Shown: positions 17,139 through 25,620 of the stretch, one piece after another
Layout of the letters: each line of letters begins with the position of its first letter
Position numbering within the stretch: position 1 is the first letter of the stretch
Source of the DNA: Rhizobium leguminosarum
GTDB taxonomy: Bacteria; Pseudomonadota; Alphaproteobacteria; Rhizobiales; Rhizobiaceae
DNA length: 64,000 nt
Assembly (NCBI RefSeq): GCF_002953715.1
Contig: NZ_CP025012.1
Span: 4,842,124-4,906,123 of the forward strand
Direction: 5' to 3'
The notes under the pieces: model-generated
What the model was told of the DNA's origin: nothing
The model's database searches: none
What the model saw: only the letters and a program-made list of their open reading frames with translations
Translations under genes and position numbers: made by a program

Positions 17139-17642
17139 ATGGCCTGGAAGCTGATGCTTGCAAGTGCGGTCGCCATGGCCGCGCGGTCCGCGCCTTATGC
17201 CGTGGCGAAGCCGGCCGGGAAATCCTTCGTGGCGCATGCGAGCGACCTGCTGCCATTGAAGCCGACGCCGATCAATCCGGACTGGATCGTCAGCGGCAAT
17301 CCGCAGGCTCGCACCGCCGAACATTCGCGCGGCCATGACGAAGCATCGCTGACGGCGATCTGGGACTGCACGGCGGGCGAATTCCGCTGGCGCTTCGGCT
17401 GGGACGAGACTGTGATGATCCTCGAAGGCGAGGTTCATATCACCGCCGAGGACGGCACGGAACGAACCCTGCGCGCCGGTGACGTCGCCTTTTTCGCCGG
17501 CGGAACCTGGGCGAGCTGGCGGGTCGACAATTATGTCCGCAAGGTCGCCTTCCTGCGCAAGCCTTTCCCGAAGCCCTTGGCGATCGCCTACCGTCTCCGC
17601 AACATGCTGCGCAACAGCGGCAACCAGGGTATCGCCGCCTGA
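17139..17642 (+). CDS. Cupin domain protein (DUF861-like)
   Basis: A 167-residue protein with a single cupin barrel: HSRGHDEASLTAIWDCTAGEFRW, then WDETVMILEGEVHITAEDG and GDVAFFAGGTWASWRV. This is the (S)-ureidoglycine aminohydrolase / DUF861 type; metal-binding His residues of the classical cupin are partly missing. An N-terminal hydrophobic stretch (MLASAVAMAARSAP) could be a short anchor or just a helix. Function unknown. It lies between yraN and a LacI regulator transcribed toward it, so it is monocistronic, with a 118-base upstream gap. Confidence 0.8.
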   Translation: MAWKLMLASAVAMAARSAPYAVAKPAGKSFVAHASDLLPLKPTPINPDWIVSGNPQARTAEHSRGHDEASLTAIWDCTAGEFRWRFGWDETVMILEGEVHITAEDGTERTLRAGDVAFFAGGTWASWRVDNYVRKVAFLRKPFPKPLAIAYRLRNMLRNSGNQGIAA

Positions 17643-17671
17643 AGATCGACTTCGATGTTCGGGCCTATGCG

Positions 17672-18682
17672 CTAATCGGGCTGAGGCGGGGCAGTTGTTT
17701 CGCCCTTCAAGACCTCGCAGGCGAATAGGATCGGATTGTCGAGGTCGGGCGCGGTTTGCTTGTTCAACAGAACGGCCACCGCCGCTGCGGCTATGTCTTG
17801 AATCGGCTGTTTCACTGTCGTCAGGCGTGGCGTTGTCATGCTTGCGAGCGGGATACCGTCGAAGCCGAGGATCGAAAGGGCTGCAGGTATCGGGATTCCC
17901 AGATCATGCGCTGCCCGCATGCAGCCGATTGCCTGCTGGTCCGAACTTGCAAAGATCGCCGTCGGCCGCTCGTTTCGCGCGCGGGCCAGAAGATAATTTC
18001 CAGCCGAACGGCCGCTCTCATAGTCGAAAGCCGCCTCGGCGATCAGCGGTGGCCCCGCCATTGGCGTTCTGTCATCCGCCTGCTCGATTGCATCGAGATA
18101 GCCCCTGAGGCGATCGTTGGCGGGGACGGAGTGCCCTGGCCCCGAAATGAAGCCGATGCGGCGATGGCCGAGCTGCAAAAGATGCTCGACGCCAAGCCGA
18201 ACCCCATTGCGGTGATCGGCGGCTATGCCGGAATATCCCGGCATGAGACGGTCGACGACGACGATCGGCAATCCCTTCGGCAGCTTGAGTGTGTGGAAAT
18301 CATTGCTGGGAACGAGCATGATGCCGTCGACCTTTCGGCTGGTCAGCTGCTTGATGCGGTCAGCCTCCTTGGCCGCGTGATCAAACGACGTCATGACGAT
18401 GATATTATAGCCGTGATTTGCCGCCGCCTGTTCCGCCGATTGGACAAGCTCCGCGAAGAAGGGATTGGTCAGATCCGGAATGACGATGCCGATCAGCCGG
18501 CTGACCTTGCCGCGCATGCTTCGCGCCGACGGGTCGGGCGTATAGCCGAGGTCTTTGATGATCGCTGTGACGCGCGCCCGCAATTCCTTCGTCACGGAGG
18601 GATGATCATTCAAAACCCGCGAAACGGTCCCGGTGGAAACTCCCGCAAGCTTGGCAACCTCTCGAATCCCGACCTTTGACAT
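17672..18682 (-). CDS. LacI family transcriptional regulator
   Basis: A 336-residue repressor with the N-terminal LacI helix-turn-helix (VGIREVAKLAGVSTGTVSRVL, hinge helix near residues 50-60) and a periplasmic-binding-protein-like sugar domain (IGIVIPDLTNPFFAELV, IIVMTSFDH, GIMLVPSND, ASSDQQAIG). It is divergent from a ribose-type ABC transporter operon that it very likely controls: two copies of the LacI-type site TGGAAACGGTTCA lie in the shared 335-base gap. The inducer is not predictable from the sequence alone. Confidence 0.92.
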   Translation of the reverse strand: MSKVGIREVAKLAGVSTGTVSRVLNDHPSVTKELRARVTAIIKDLGYTPDPSARSMRGKVSRLIGIVIPDLTNPFFAELVQSAEQAAANHGYNIIVMTSFDHAAKEADRIKQLTSRKVDGIMLVPSNDFHTLKLPKGLPIVVVDRLMPGYSGIAADHRNGVRLGVEHLLQLGHRRIGFISGPGHSVPANDRLRGYLDAIEQADDRTPMAGPPLIAEAAFDYESGRSAGNYLLARARNERPTAIFASSDQQAIGCMRAAHDLGIPIPAALSILGFDGIPLASMTTPRLTTVKQPIQDIAAAAVAVLLNKQTAPDLDNPILFACEVLKGETTAPPQPD

Positions 18683-19017
18683 AACGGAAACAGTGGCCCT
18701 TTCTCTGCGCCTTCGGAAGGCACCGAAGAGCGCCTGATCGAAGCTTCCAGCTAATGGTCTTTACCGCCCTCGTCAAAGGGCTGCATCGCAATTTTGACCG
18801 CCAGTCTGCATAGCACGAGCGCGGGCCACCGCTCAATGGAAACGGTTCATCACATGCACACCGATACAGGCAAAACCTAGGAGTCAAAGCTGACGTTTGG
18901 CTCGATTTCGGCAGCTTGACAATTTTTAAGGGCGTGTTACCCAGATGTCGTTGGAAACGGTTCATTGCCGCAGGCAACTCAGGTGGAGCTGAGCCCAGGG
19001 CCGTTCGGGAGGAAAAA
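18683..19017. promoter_or_regulatory. Divergent regulatory region of the LacI/sugar ABC module
   Basis: The 335-base gap holds two identical 13-bp sites TGGAAACGGTTCA, at 18837-18849 and 18952-18964, centred on CG as LacI-family operators are, 115 bases apart. A perfect -35 TTGACA at 18916-18921 lies just before the second site, with a weak TTACCC-like -10 near 18937-18942, so the second site overlaps the expected transcription start. The spacing allows looping repression, and the first site may also act on lacI itself. Confidence 0.72.
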
Positions 19018-20004
19018 ATGTCCAATTCTATGAAGCGTGAATCCGTCTTGATCAATGCGCCGCGCCGCGCGGCATTGAAGCTTGGACTTGCCGGCACCCT
19101 GGTGCTTGCGCTGTCCTGTGGCGTGTCGCCCGCCTTTGCGGCCGGCAAGCCGAAGGTCGGCCTGATCATGAAATCCTTGTCCAATGAGTTCTTCAAGCAG
19201 ATGAAGGCCGGCGCCGACAAATATGCGGCCGAAAACAAGGACAAGTTCGACTTCAAGGCCGTCGGCATGAAGGATGAGCGTGATTTCGCTTCCCAGGTCG
19301 ATGCCGTCGAAAACTTCGTCACGCAGAAATACGATATCATCGTTGTTGCGCCGGCCGATTCAAAGGCAATGGCAACCCCGCTGGCAAAGGCAGTCAAGGC
19401 TGGCGTCAAGGTCATCAACATCGACGTACCGCTTGATGCCGATGCGAAGAAGAAAGCCGGTATCGATCTCGCTTTCTTCGGGCCTGACAATAAGGGCGGG
19501 GCGACGCTTGCGGGCGACGCGCTTGCCAAGGATCTGGGACCCGGCGCCAAGGTCGTCATCCTCGAGGGTAACCCCGAGGCCGACAATGCCAAGGAGCGCA
19601 AGGAAGGCTTCATGAACTCCGTCAAGTCTGGCAAGCTTGAGCTTCTCGACAGCAAGACGGCCCATTGGGAGACGGAAGAAGCCAATACCGTCATGACGAA
19701 TTTCCTGACGAAATATAAGGATATTCAGGGCGTGATGGCAGCCAACGACTCGATGGCCCTCGGCGTTGTCAAGGCGCTCGATGCGGCCGGCCAGAGTGGC
19801 AAGATCAAGGTTGTCGGCTTCGACAACATTCCGCCGGTTCAGCCTCTGATCAAGGATGGCAAGATGCTTGCCACCGTCGAACAGTATGGCGCGCAGATGG
19901 CGGTTCTCGGCATCCAGTATGGCATGCGTGAACTTGCCGGCGAGAAATTCACCGGCTGGGTCAAGACCGACATCAAGCTGGTCACCGCAGCGGATCTCAA
20001 ATAG
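19018..20004 (+). CDS. Sugar ABC transporter substrate-binding protein (RbsB family)
   Basis: The 328-residue product has a signal peptide (residues about 1-40: twin basic residues NAPRRAALKLGLAGTL then ending AFA-AGK) and the type I periplasmic sugar-binding fold (VGLIMKSLSNEFFKQMKAGA, YDIIVVAPADSKAMATPL, VINIDVPLD, MAANDSMALGVVKAL, VVGFDNIPPVQPLI). The start at 19018 has GGGAGG seven bases upstream; the longer open frame to 18916 overlaps the promoter. Members of this family bind ribose, galactose, xylose or sugar alcohols; the substrate here is not clear. First gene of the operon. Confidence 0.9.
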   Translation: MSNSMKRESVLINAPRRAALKLGLAGTLVLALSCGVSPAFAAGKPKVGLIMKSLSNEFFKQMKAGADKYAAENKDKFDFKAVGMKDERDFASQVDAVENFVTQKYDIIVVAPADSKAMATPLAKAVKAGVKVINIDVPLDADAKKKAGIDLAFFGPDNKGGATLAGDALAKDLGPGAKVVILEGNPEADNAKERKEGFMNSVKSGKLELLDSKTAHWETEEANTVMTNFLTKYKDIQGVMAANDSMALGVVKALDAAGQSGKIKVVGFDNIPPVQPLIKDGKMLATVEQYGAQMAVLGIQYGMRELAGEKFTGWVKTDIKLVTAADLK

Positions 20005-20020
20005 TCGGGATCGCCCGCAT

Positions 20021-20042
20021 CGCGCGTCTCACAAGACGCGCG
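20021..20042 (+). other. Intercistronic stem-loop after the substrate-binding protein gene
   Basis: CGCGCGTCT (20021-20029) pairs perfectly with AGACGCGCG (20034-20042) over a CACA loop, 16 bases after the stop. There is no U-tract. Such hairpins between binding-protein and ATPase genes commonly protect the upstream message, giving excess binding protein. Confidence 0.6.
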
Positions 20043-20184
20043 GCACTGTACAGGAAGCGTCGGCTGCGGCCGGCGCTCACCGCTACCAACCGATTGACGC
20101 GTTGATCGCTTCAGGTGAGGCTCGTTTCCGAGCTCCTGGGATGCGTGCTGCGTGGAGTTCGAACAGAGCGTGCATGAGGTCGCC

Positions 20185-21705
20185 ATGTCAGACGCAGCAG
20201 ATGACGACATTTTGAGGCTGGAAGGGATCGGCAAGCGCTTCCCGGGCGTCGTGGCGCTCAAGGATGTCTCTATGCGGATCGGCCGCGGCAAGGGGCACGT
20301 TCTTCTGGGCGAGAACGGTGCTGGAAAGTCGACCCTGATCAATCTGCTCGGCGGTGTCTTCAGGCCGGACGACGGTCACATTCTATTTGACGGCAAGCAA
20401 TACCATCCGGCCTCGCCGTTGGAGGCGTTCAAGGCGGGCATCCGGGTCATTCACCAGGAGCTGCACCCCCTTTCCAACCTGACGGTGGCTGAAAACCTGC
20501 TGTTTGAGCATCTGCCGCGGCGCTACGGCCTGGTGAACTACAAGGAAATGAACAGCAGAGCGGCTGAACTCCTGGAAGAGGTCGGCCTCGACGTCGCCCC
20601 GACGACACTGGCGAGCCGCCTCAGCGTCGCCCAGCTTCAATTGGTCGAGATCGCCAAGGCGCTTTGCTACGAAAGCAAGCTTCTCGTTCTCGACGAACCG
20701 ACGGCAACCCTGACCTCCAAGGAGGTCGATCGCCTCTTCGAGATTCTCAAGCGGTTGAAGCGGCGTGGCGTGACCACGCTCTACATCTCCCACAGGCTGG
20801 AGGAGATCTTTGACGTCGGCGACGATGTGACGGTGCTGCGCGACGGCCAGCATGTGATCACGCGTCCGCTGTCCGGACTTGCTATTCCTGACATCGTCGA
20901 ACTCATGGTCGGACGAAAGCTCTCGGATCATGGCATTTTTCGCAGCGACAGCACCGTGTCCGGCGAGGCGCTCGGCGTGTCCGGCCTGAAGGTGACGCGC
21001 AATAGCCCGGAACTGTCATTTTCCGTGGCAAAGGGCGAAATCGTCGGCATTGCCGGCCTTGTCGGCAGCGGCCGGACGGAAGCGGTTCGCGCCATATTCG
21101 GCGCCGATGCCAAAGCGGCCGGCGAAATTCGCGTGAATGGCGAGCCGGTCAAGATCCATTCGCCGAAAGAAGCCGTTGCTGCGGGGCTCTGCCTGGCAAC
21201 CGAAGACCGCAAGATGCAGGGCTTGATGCTCGACATGAGCTGCGCTGAAAATGCCACCATAACCGATCTCGGCAAGATCTCCCGCAACGGCTTGATCATG
21301 CGGAGGGCGCAGAATGATCATTCGCAGCGCCTCGTGCGCGAACTGCGCATCAAGACCCCGTCGATCCATCAGGCGGTCAGGACCTTTTCCGGCGGCAATC
21401 AGCAAAAGGTCGTCATTGCAAAATGGCTGTTCCGCGGCCCCAAGGTGTTGATTTTCGATGAGCCGACCCGTGGAATCGACGTCGGTGCAAAGGCTGAGAT
21501 TTACGAGCTTCTGTGGAAGTTTGCCGCCGAAGGAAAGGGCGTTCTGGTCGTATCGTCGGATCTGCCGGAGCTCATGGGCATTTGCCATCGCATCATCGTA
21601 TTCTCCGACGGCAAGATATCGGGCGAAATAGTTCGGGAACAGTTTGACGAGAGCAGGATCCTTTCGCTCGCCTACAAGGAGTACAGTCGTGTCCGCCAAC
21701 ATTGA
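20185..21705 (+). CDS. Sugar ABC transporter ATP-binding protein (RbsA/XylG type, two ATPase domains)
   Basis: The 506-residue product is a fused pair of ATPase domains. Domain 1: Walker A GENGAGKST, signature-region SVAQLQLVEIAKAL, Walker B LLVLDEPTATL. Domain 2: degenerate Walker A GLVGSGRTEAV, signature FSGGNQQKVVIAKWL, Walker B VLIFDEPTRGIDVGAKAE. The degenerate second Walker A is normal for this class. I start at ATG 20185 (GAGGT upstream); a GTG at 20152 is possible. It overlaps the permease start by 17 bases. Confidence 0.92.
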   Translation: MSDAADDDILRLEGIGKRFPGVVALKDVSMRIGRGKGHVLLGENGAGKSTLINLLGGVFRPDDGHILFDGKQYHPASPLEAFKAGIRVIHQELHPLSNLTVAENLLFEHLPRRYGLVNYKEMNSRAAELLEEVGLDVAPTTLASRLSVAQLQLVEIAKALCYESKLLVLDEPTATLTSKEVDRLFEILKRLKRRGVTTLYISHRLEEIFDVGDDVTVLRDGQHVITRPLSGLAIPDIVELMVGRKLSDHGIFRSDSTVSGEALGVSGLKVTRNSPELSFSVAKGEIVGIAGLVGSGRTEAVRAIFGADAKAAGEIRVNGEPVKIHSPKEAVAAGLCLATEDRKMQGLMLDMSCAENATITDLGKISRNGLIMRRAQNDHSQRLVRELRIKTPSIHQAVRTFSGGNQQKVVIAKWLFRGPKVLIFDEPTRGIDVGAKAEIYELLWKFAAEGKGVLVVSSDLPELMGICHRIIVFSDGKISGEIVREQFDESRILSLAYKEYSRVRQH

Positions 21706-22711
21706 AAAACAGACCGAGGCGAAAGAGGTGAGCGTCTGGGACAAGCTTGTCCGGATCTCGCTGAAGGAGGCGGGCGTCGCCATTGCCCTCATTCTGATCC
21801 TGGCGTTTTTCTCGGCGACGGCGCCCTATTTCGCAACGCCGGAGAACTTCCTGAAGATCTTCGTGCAGATTGCCATCAACACCGTGCTTGCTGCGGGCAT
21901 GACCTTCGTCATCCTCGTTGGCGGCATCGATCTCTCGGTCGGGTCGCTGCTTGCCCTTTGCACGGTGATCGGTGCGACGATCATGATCAATCCGGCGTTT
22001 TCGCCATGGCAGGCGATTGTTCTCGCATGCCTTGCGTCGATGGGCACAGGTGCCATCCTTGGCGCCGTCAACGGCTGGATTTGCGAGAAGTGGAAGCTTC
22101 CATCCTTTATCGTCACCCTTGGCATGCTGAACGTCGCAAGCGGCCTGGCGCGCGTGGTCAGCGACAATTCCACCATCACCGGCCTGCCTCAGCCTTTCGT
22201 CGATTTCGGCAACCTGATCTTCTGGGGCATATTTCCCTCGATCTTCCTGATTGCGATCGTCGTCGTCCTCATCGGCTGGTTCGTGCTGCGCTACACTGTC
22301 TTCGGGCGCTTCGTCTTCGCGATCGGCACCAATGAAGAGGCTGTCCGGCTGTCGGGGCATGAGCCGAAACGGTACAAGATTGCGGTCTTCACGATCTCAG
22401 GGCTGACGGCCGGCATTGCGGCCATGGTCTATCTGCTCCGTCTCAATGTCGGCAGCCCGGTCGCGGGCATCGGCTATGAGTTGAATGCGATCGCCGCCGT
22501 CATTATCGGCGGCACCAGCCTTTCGGGCGGCAAAGGCTCGATTGTCGGCACGCTGGTCGGCGCCTGCATTCTGCAGGTGCTGTCGACGGGGTTGCAGCTC
22601 TTGGGCGCCGACGACAATATCAAGCCGATCGTCATCGGCGCCGTCATCGTGCTCGCCGTCATTCTCGATAGCTATCGCGGCCGGCTGATGCGGAAACTCG
22701 AAACGCGGTGA
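21689..22711 (+). CDS. Sugar ABC transporter permease (RbsC family)
   Basis: A 340-residue inner-membrane protein with about ten hydrophobic segments and the RbsC family motifs NTVLAAGMTFVILVGGIDLSVG, FIVTLGMLNVASG, FAIGTNEEAVRLSG and IAAVIIGGTSLSGGKGSI. The start is GTG at 21689, with AAGGAG eight bases upstream, inside the end of the ATPase gene. It would form a homodimeric channel for the transporter. The operon ends here and the palindromic repeat at 22715 follows at once. Confidence 0.92.
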   Translation: MSANIEKQTEAKEVSVWDKLVRISLKEAGVAIALILILAFFSATAPYFATPENFLKIFVQIAINTVLAAGMTFVILVGGIDLSVGSLLALCTVIGATIMINPAFSPWQAIVLACLASMGTGAILGAVNGWICEKWKLPSFIVTLGMLNVASGLARVVSDNSTITGLPQPFVDFGNLIFWGIFPSIFLIAIVVVLIGWFVLRYTVFGRFVFAIGTNEEAVRLSGHEPKRYKIAVFTISGLTAGIAAMVYLLRLNVGSPVAGIGYELNAIAAVIIGGTSLSGGKGSIVGTLVGACILQVLSTGLQLLGADDNIKPIVIGAVIVLAVILDSYRGRLMRKLETR

Positions 22712-22714
22712 AAA

Positions 22715-22758
22715 GCAATTCCAGCAAAACAGTGCAGCGGTTTTGCGTCCGGAATTGC
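22715..22758. repeat. Palindromic intergenic repeat, copy a
   Basis: Outer arms GCAATTCC / GGAATTGC (22715-22722, 22751-22758) and inner arms GCAAAAC / GTTTTGC enclose the core GTGCAGCGG. The core AGTGTGCAGCGGTTTT recurs with variations in copies near 23935, 37875, 47886, 56405, 58168 and 59885. It lies four bases after the ABC permease stop and could serve as its 3' end. Confidence 0.75.
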
Positions 22759-22857
22759 GCAAAAACAAAAATGCTCCAGTGCCGGAAGCCCTTGATTGAC
22801 CGTTGCGTTTGATATCTGGCCGACCTACATCTGTCCGGCATTCAGCGAGGGATGGAA

Positions 22858-23805
22858 ATGGCCAAGATCACCAATGTAGCGGTCCAGATGGACCATGTCG
22901 CAGGCATCAATATCGCAGGTGATTCCACCTTCGCCATGAGCCTGGAGGCGCAGGCGCGCGGCTACAGGCTCTTCCATTACACCCCCGACCGCCTGAGCTT
23001 CCGCGACAACAGGCTCTATGCCAGCGTCGAGCCGATGGTGCTGCGCGACGTCAAGGGCGATCACTACGAGCTTGGCGCGCCAGAGCGCGTAGACCTCGCG
23101 ACCATGGATGTCGTGCTGCTGCGCCAGGATCCGCCCTTCGACATGGCCTATATCACCTCGACGCATCTGCTCGAGCGCATCCATCCGAAGACGCTCGTCG
23201 TCAACGATCCGGCCTGGGTGCGCAATTCGCCGGAGAAGATCTTCGTCACCGAATTCTCCGATCTGATGCCGAAGACGCTGATCACCAAGGATGCCGCCGA
23301 GATCCGCCGCTTCCGCGACGAGATGGGCGATATCATCCTGAAGCCGCTTTACGGCAATGGCGGCGCCGGCGTCTTCCATTCGACCCGTGACGACCGCAAT
23401 CTCTCTTCGCTGCTGGAGATGTTCGGCCAGCTTTTCCGCGAGCCTTTCATCGCCCAGCAATATCTGCCCGACGTGCGCAAGGGCGACAAGCGCATCATCC
23501 TGGTCGACGGCGAATTCGCCGGCGCCATCAACCGCGTGCCGGCCGAACACGACAGCCGCTCCAACATGCATGTCGGCGGCCGCGCCGAGGCGACCGAGCT
23601 GACGGCGCGTGAACAGGAAATCTGCGCCCGCATCGGCCCGGCGCTGAGGGAGCGCGGTTTCCTGCTCGTCGGCATCGATGTGATCGGCGATTACATGACC
23701 GAGATCAACGTCACCTCGCCCACCGGCATCCGCGAGGTGAAGAAGTTCGGCGGCGCCGATATAGCAAGCCTGCTTTGGGATGCGATCGAGCGCGAGCGCA
23801 GCTGA
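22858..23805 (+). CDS. gshB: Glutathione synthetase
   Basis: GshB ligates glycine to gamma-glutamylcysteine with ATP, the second step of glutathione synthesis. The 315-residue product has the proteobacterial GshB N-terminal domain (VAVQMDHVAGINIAGDSTFA, VVLLRQDPPFDMAYIT) and the ATP-grasp domain (ILKPLYGNGGAGVFH, GDKRIILVDGE, EINVTSPTGIRE). I prefer the ATG at 22858 since GAGG lies seven bases before it; the ATG at 22852 has it only one base away. Glutathione would be the cofactor for the GST genes in this window. Confidence 0.94.
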   Translation: MAKITNVAVQMDHVAGINIAGDSTFAMSLEAQARGYRLFHYTPDRLSFRDNRLYASVEPMVLRDVKGDHYELGAPERVDLATMDVVLLRQDPPFDMAYITSTHLLERIHPKTLVVNDPAWVRNSPEKIFVTEFSDLMPKTLITKDAAEIRRFRDEMGDIILKPLYGNGGAGVFHSTRDDRNLSSLLEMFGQLFREPFIAQQYLPDVRKGDKRIILVDGEFAGAINRVPAEHDSRSNMHVGGRAEATELTAREQEICARIGPALRERGFLLVGIDVIGDYMTEINVTSPTGIREVKKFGGADIASLLWDAIERERS

Positions 23806-23934
23806 GCCAGCCGCCCACGACCGTTCTGGTCCCGCGACCGAGCACAACCAAGGTCACAGCGGATGCTTGACTACGTTCTTTGATTGTTCTTGTTTTATTC
23901 CTGCGTCCATGCCAGATTGCAACCGCTGGCCTTA

Positions 23935-23983
23935 ATGCATGTCGCCCAAAACTGTGCAGCGGTTTTGGGACCACGACATGCAT
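23935..23983. repeat. Palindromic intergenic repeat, copy b
   Basis: Outer arms ATGCATGTCG / CGACATGCAT (23935-23944, 23974-23983), inner arms CCCAAAAC / GTTTTGGG, core TGTGCAGC. Same family as copy a. It lies in the gshB-yifB gap, about 50 bases before the yifB start, so the yifB promoter must overlap it or lie downstream of it. Confidence 0.8.
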
Positions 23984-24035
23984 GGAATAAAGGCTGCAGG
24001 GCGGTATATAGAGTTTGCGGCAAGGGGATGGGTCG

Positions 24036-25568
24036 ATGGTCGCGCGTGTCAGTACGGTTGCATTTCAGGGTATCGAAGGTGTGCCGGTCGAGGTCCAGGT
24101 CATGGTCGCTCCCGGAAAAGTCGGGATGCAGATCGTCGGCCTGCCTGACAAGGCGGTTGCCGAAAGCCGCGAGCGCGTGCAGGCGGCCCTTCACGCCTCC
24201 GGCCTGGCGCTGCCGGCCAAGCGCGTGACGGTCAATCTGGCGCCTGCTGACCTGCCGAAAGAGGGTTCGCATTTCGACCTGCCGATCGCCCTTGCCCTGA
24301 TGGCCGCCCTCGGCGCCATTCCCGCCGATGCCCTGTCGGATTTTATCGTCGTCGGCGAGCTCAACCTCGACGGCACGATCGCCGCCATATCAGGCGCGCT
24401 GCCGGCTGCGATCGGCGCCAATGCGCTCGGCAAGGGGCTGATCTGCCCGGCCGAAAGCGGCGCCGAAGCCGCCTGGGCGGGTTCGGACGTCGATATCCTC
24501 GCACCCCGCAGCCTGATCGCCCTTGCCAATCATTTCCGCGGCACGCAGGTCCTATCTCGGCCGGAGGCGTCGATCCGCGCCAATGCCGCAAACCTGCCGG
24601 ATCTTGCCGAAATCAAGGGCCAGGAAAGCGCCAAGCGGGCGCTCGAAGTGGCCGCGGCCGGCGGTCATAACCTTTTGATGGTCGGTCCTCCCGGCTCCGG
24701 CAAGTCGATGCTTGCGGCAAGGCTGCCGTCGATCCTGCCGCCGCTTTCCGCCGCCGAGCTGCTGGAGGTGTCGATGGTCCATTCGATCGCCGGCCAGCTC
24801 TCCGGCGGCAAGCTTTCCGATCGCCGGCCCTTCCGCACCCCGCATCATTCCGCCACCATGGCAGCCCTCGTCGGCGGCGGTCTGCGCGCCCGTCCGGGCG
24901 AAGCCTCGGTTGCCCATCACGGCGTGCTGTTTCTCGACGAGTTTCCCGAATTCACGCCGCAGGCGCTCGATGCGCTGCGCCAGCCGCTCGAAGGCGGCGA
25001 ATGCGTCATTGCGCGCGCCAATCACCGCGTCTCCTATCCGGCAAAATTCCAGCTGATCGCGGCGATGAACCCCTGCCGCTGCGGCATGGCGGGTGAGCCC
25101 GGCCATAGCTGCGCCCGCGGCCCGCGCTGCATGAGCGATTACCAGGCCCGCATCTCCGGCCCGTTGATGGATCGCATCGATATCCGCATCGACGTGCCGG
25201 CCGTCTCCGCCGCCGATCTGATCCGGCCGATGGCGGCTGAAACCAGCGCCGACGTCGCACGCCGCGTCGCCCGCGCCCGCGAGATCCAGCAGGAGCGCTT
25301 CGAAAGCACCGGCGCAAAGGGCATCGGCACCAATGCCCGCTGCTCCACCGCGATGATCGAGAAACTGGCCGAGCCCGATGCCAGCGGCCTGCAGCTGCTG
25401 CGCGACGCCGCCGAGAAGATGAAATTCTCCGCCCGTGGTTACCACCGCGTGCTGAAGGTCGCCCGCACCCTCGCCGATCTCGACGGCAAGCCGACGGTCG
25501 GCCGCATCCACCTCGCCGAAGCAATCTCCTACAGGATCGCTGGCGAGAGGCTGACGGCGGCTGCGTGA
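24036..25568 (+). CDS. YifB/ComM family Mg-chelatase-like AAA+ ATPase
   Basis: The 510-residue product has the N-terminal Lon-S5-like domain (VQAALHASGLALPAKRVTVN, DLPIALALMAALGA), a AAA+ core with Walker A GPPGSGKSMLAARLPSILPP, Walker B VLFLDEFPEF, and the C-terminal NPCRCG zinc-like motif. ComM homologues are hexameric helicases that promote branch migration in natural transformation; the role outside competent species is uncertain. I start at ATG 24036 with AAGGGG upstream; a TTG lies 21 bases before. It follows gshB, a common rhizobial order. Confidence 0.92.
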   Translation: MVARVSTVAFQGIEGVPVEVQVMVAPGKVGMQIVGLPDKAVAESRERVQAALHASGLALPAKRVTVNLAPADLPKEGSHFDLPIALALMAALGAIPADALSDFIVVGELNLDGTIAAISGALPAAIGANALGKGLICPAESGAEAAWAGSDVDILAPRSLIALANHFRGTQVLSRPEASIRANAANLPDLAEIKGQESAKRALEVAAAGGHNLLMVGPPGSGKSMLAARLPSILPPLSAAELLEVSMVHSIAGQLSGGKLSDRRPFRTPHHSATMAALVGGGLRARPGEASVAHHGVLFLDEFPEFTPQALDALRQPLEGGECVIARANHRVSYPAKFQLIAAMNPCRCGMAGEPGHSCARGPRCMSDYQARISGPLMDRIDIRIDVPAVSAADLIRPMAAETSADVARRVARAREIQQERFESTGAKGIGTNARCSTAMIEKLAEPDASGLQLLRDAAEKMKFSARGYHRVLKVARTLADLDGKPTVGRIHLAEAISYRIAGERLTAAA

Positions 25569-25620
25569 GAGGCGGGGCGCCGAAACGCCCTGAACGGAAC
25601 GGTGATCTGAAGGAGAGGTC

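Noticed and set aside
22715..23983. A CRISPR-like array from the repeated GCAGCGGTTTT core
   Set aside because: Copies are scattered over 37 kb, palindromic and without regular spacers.
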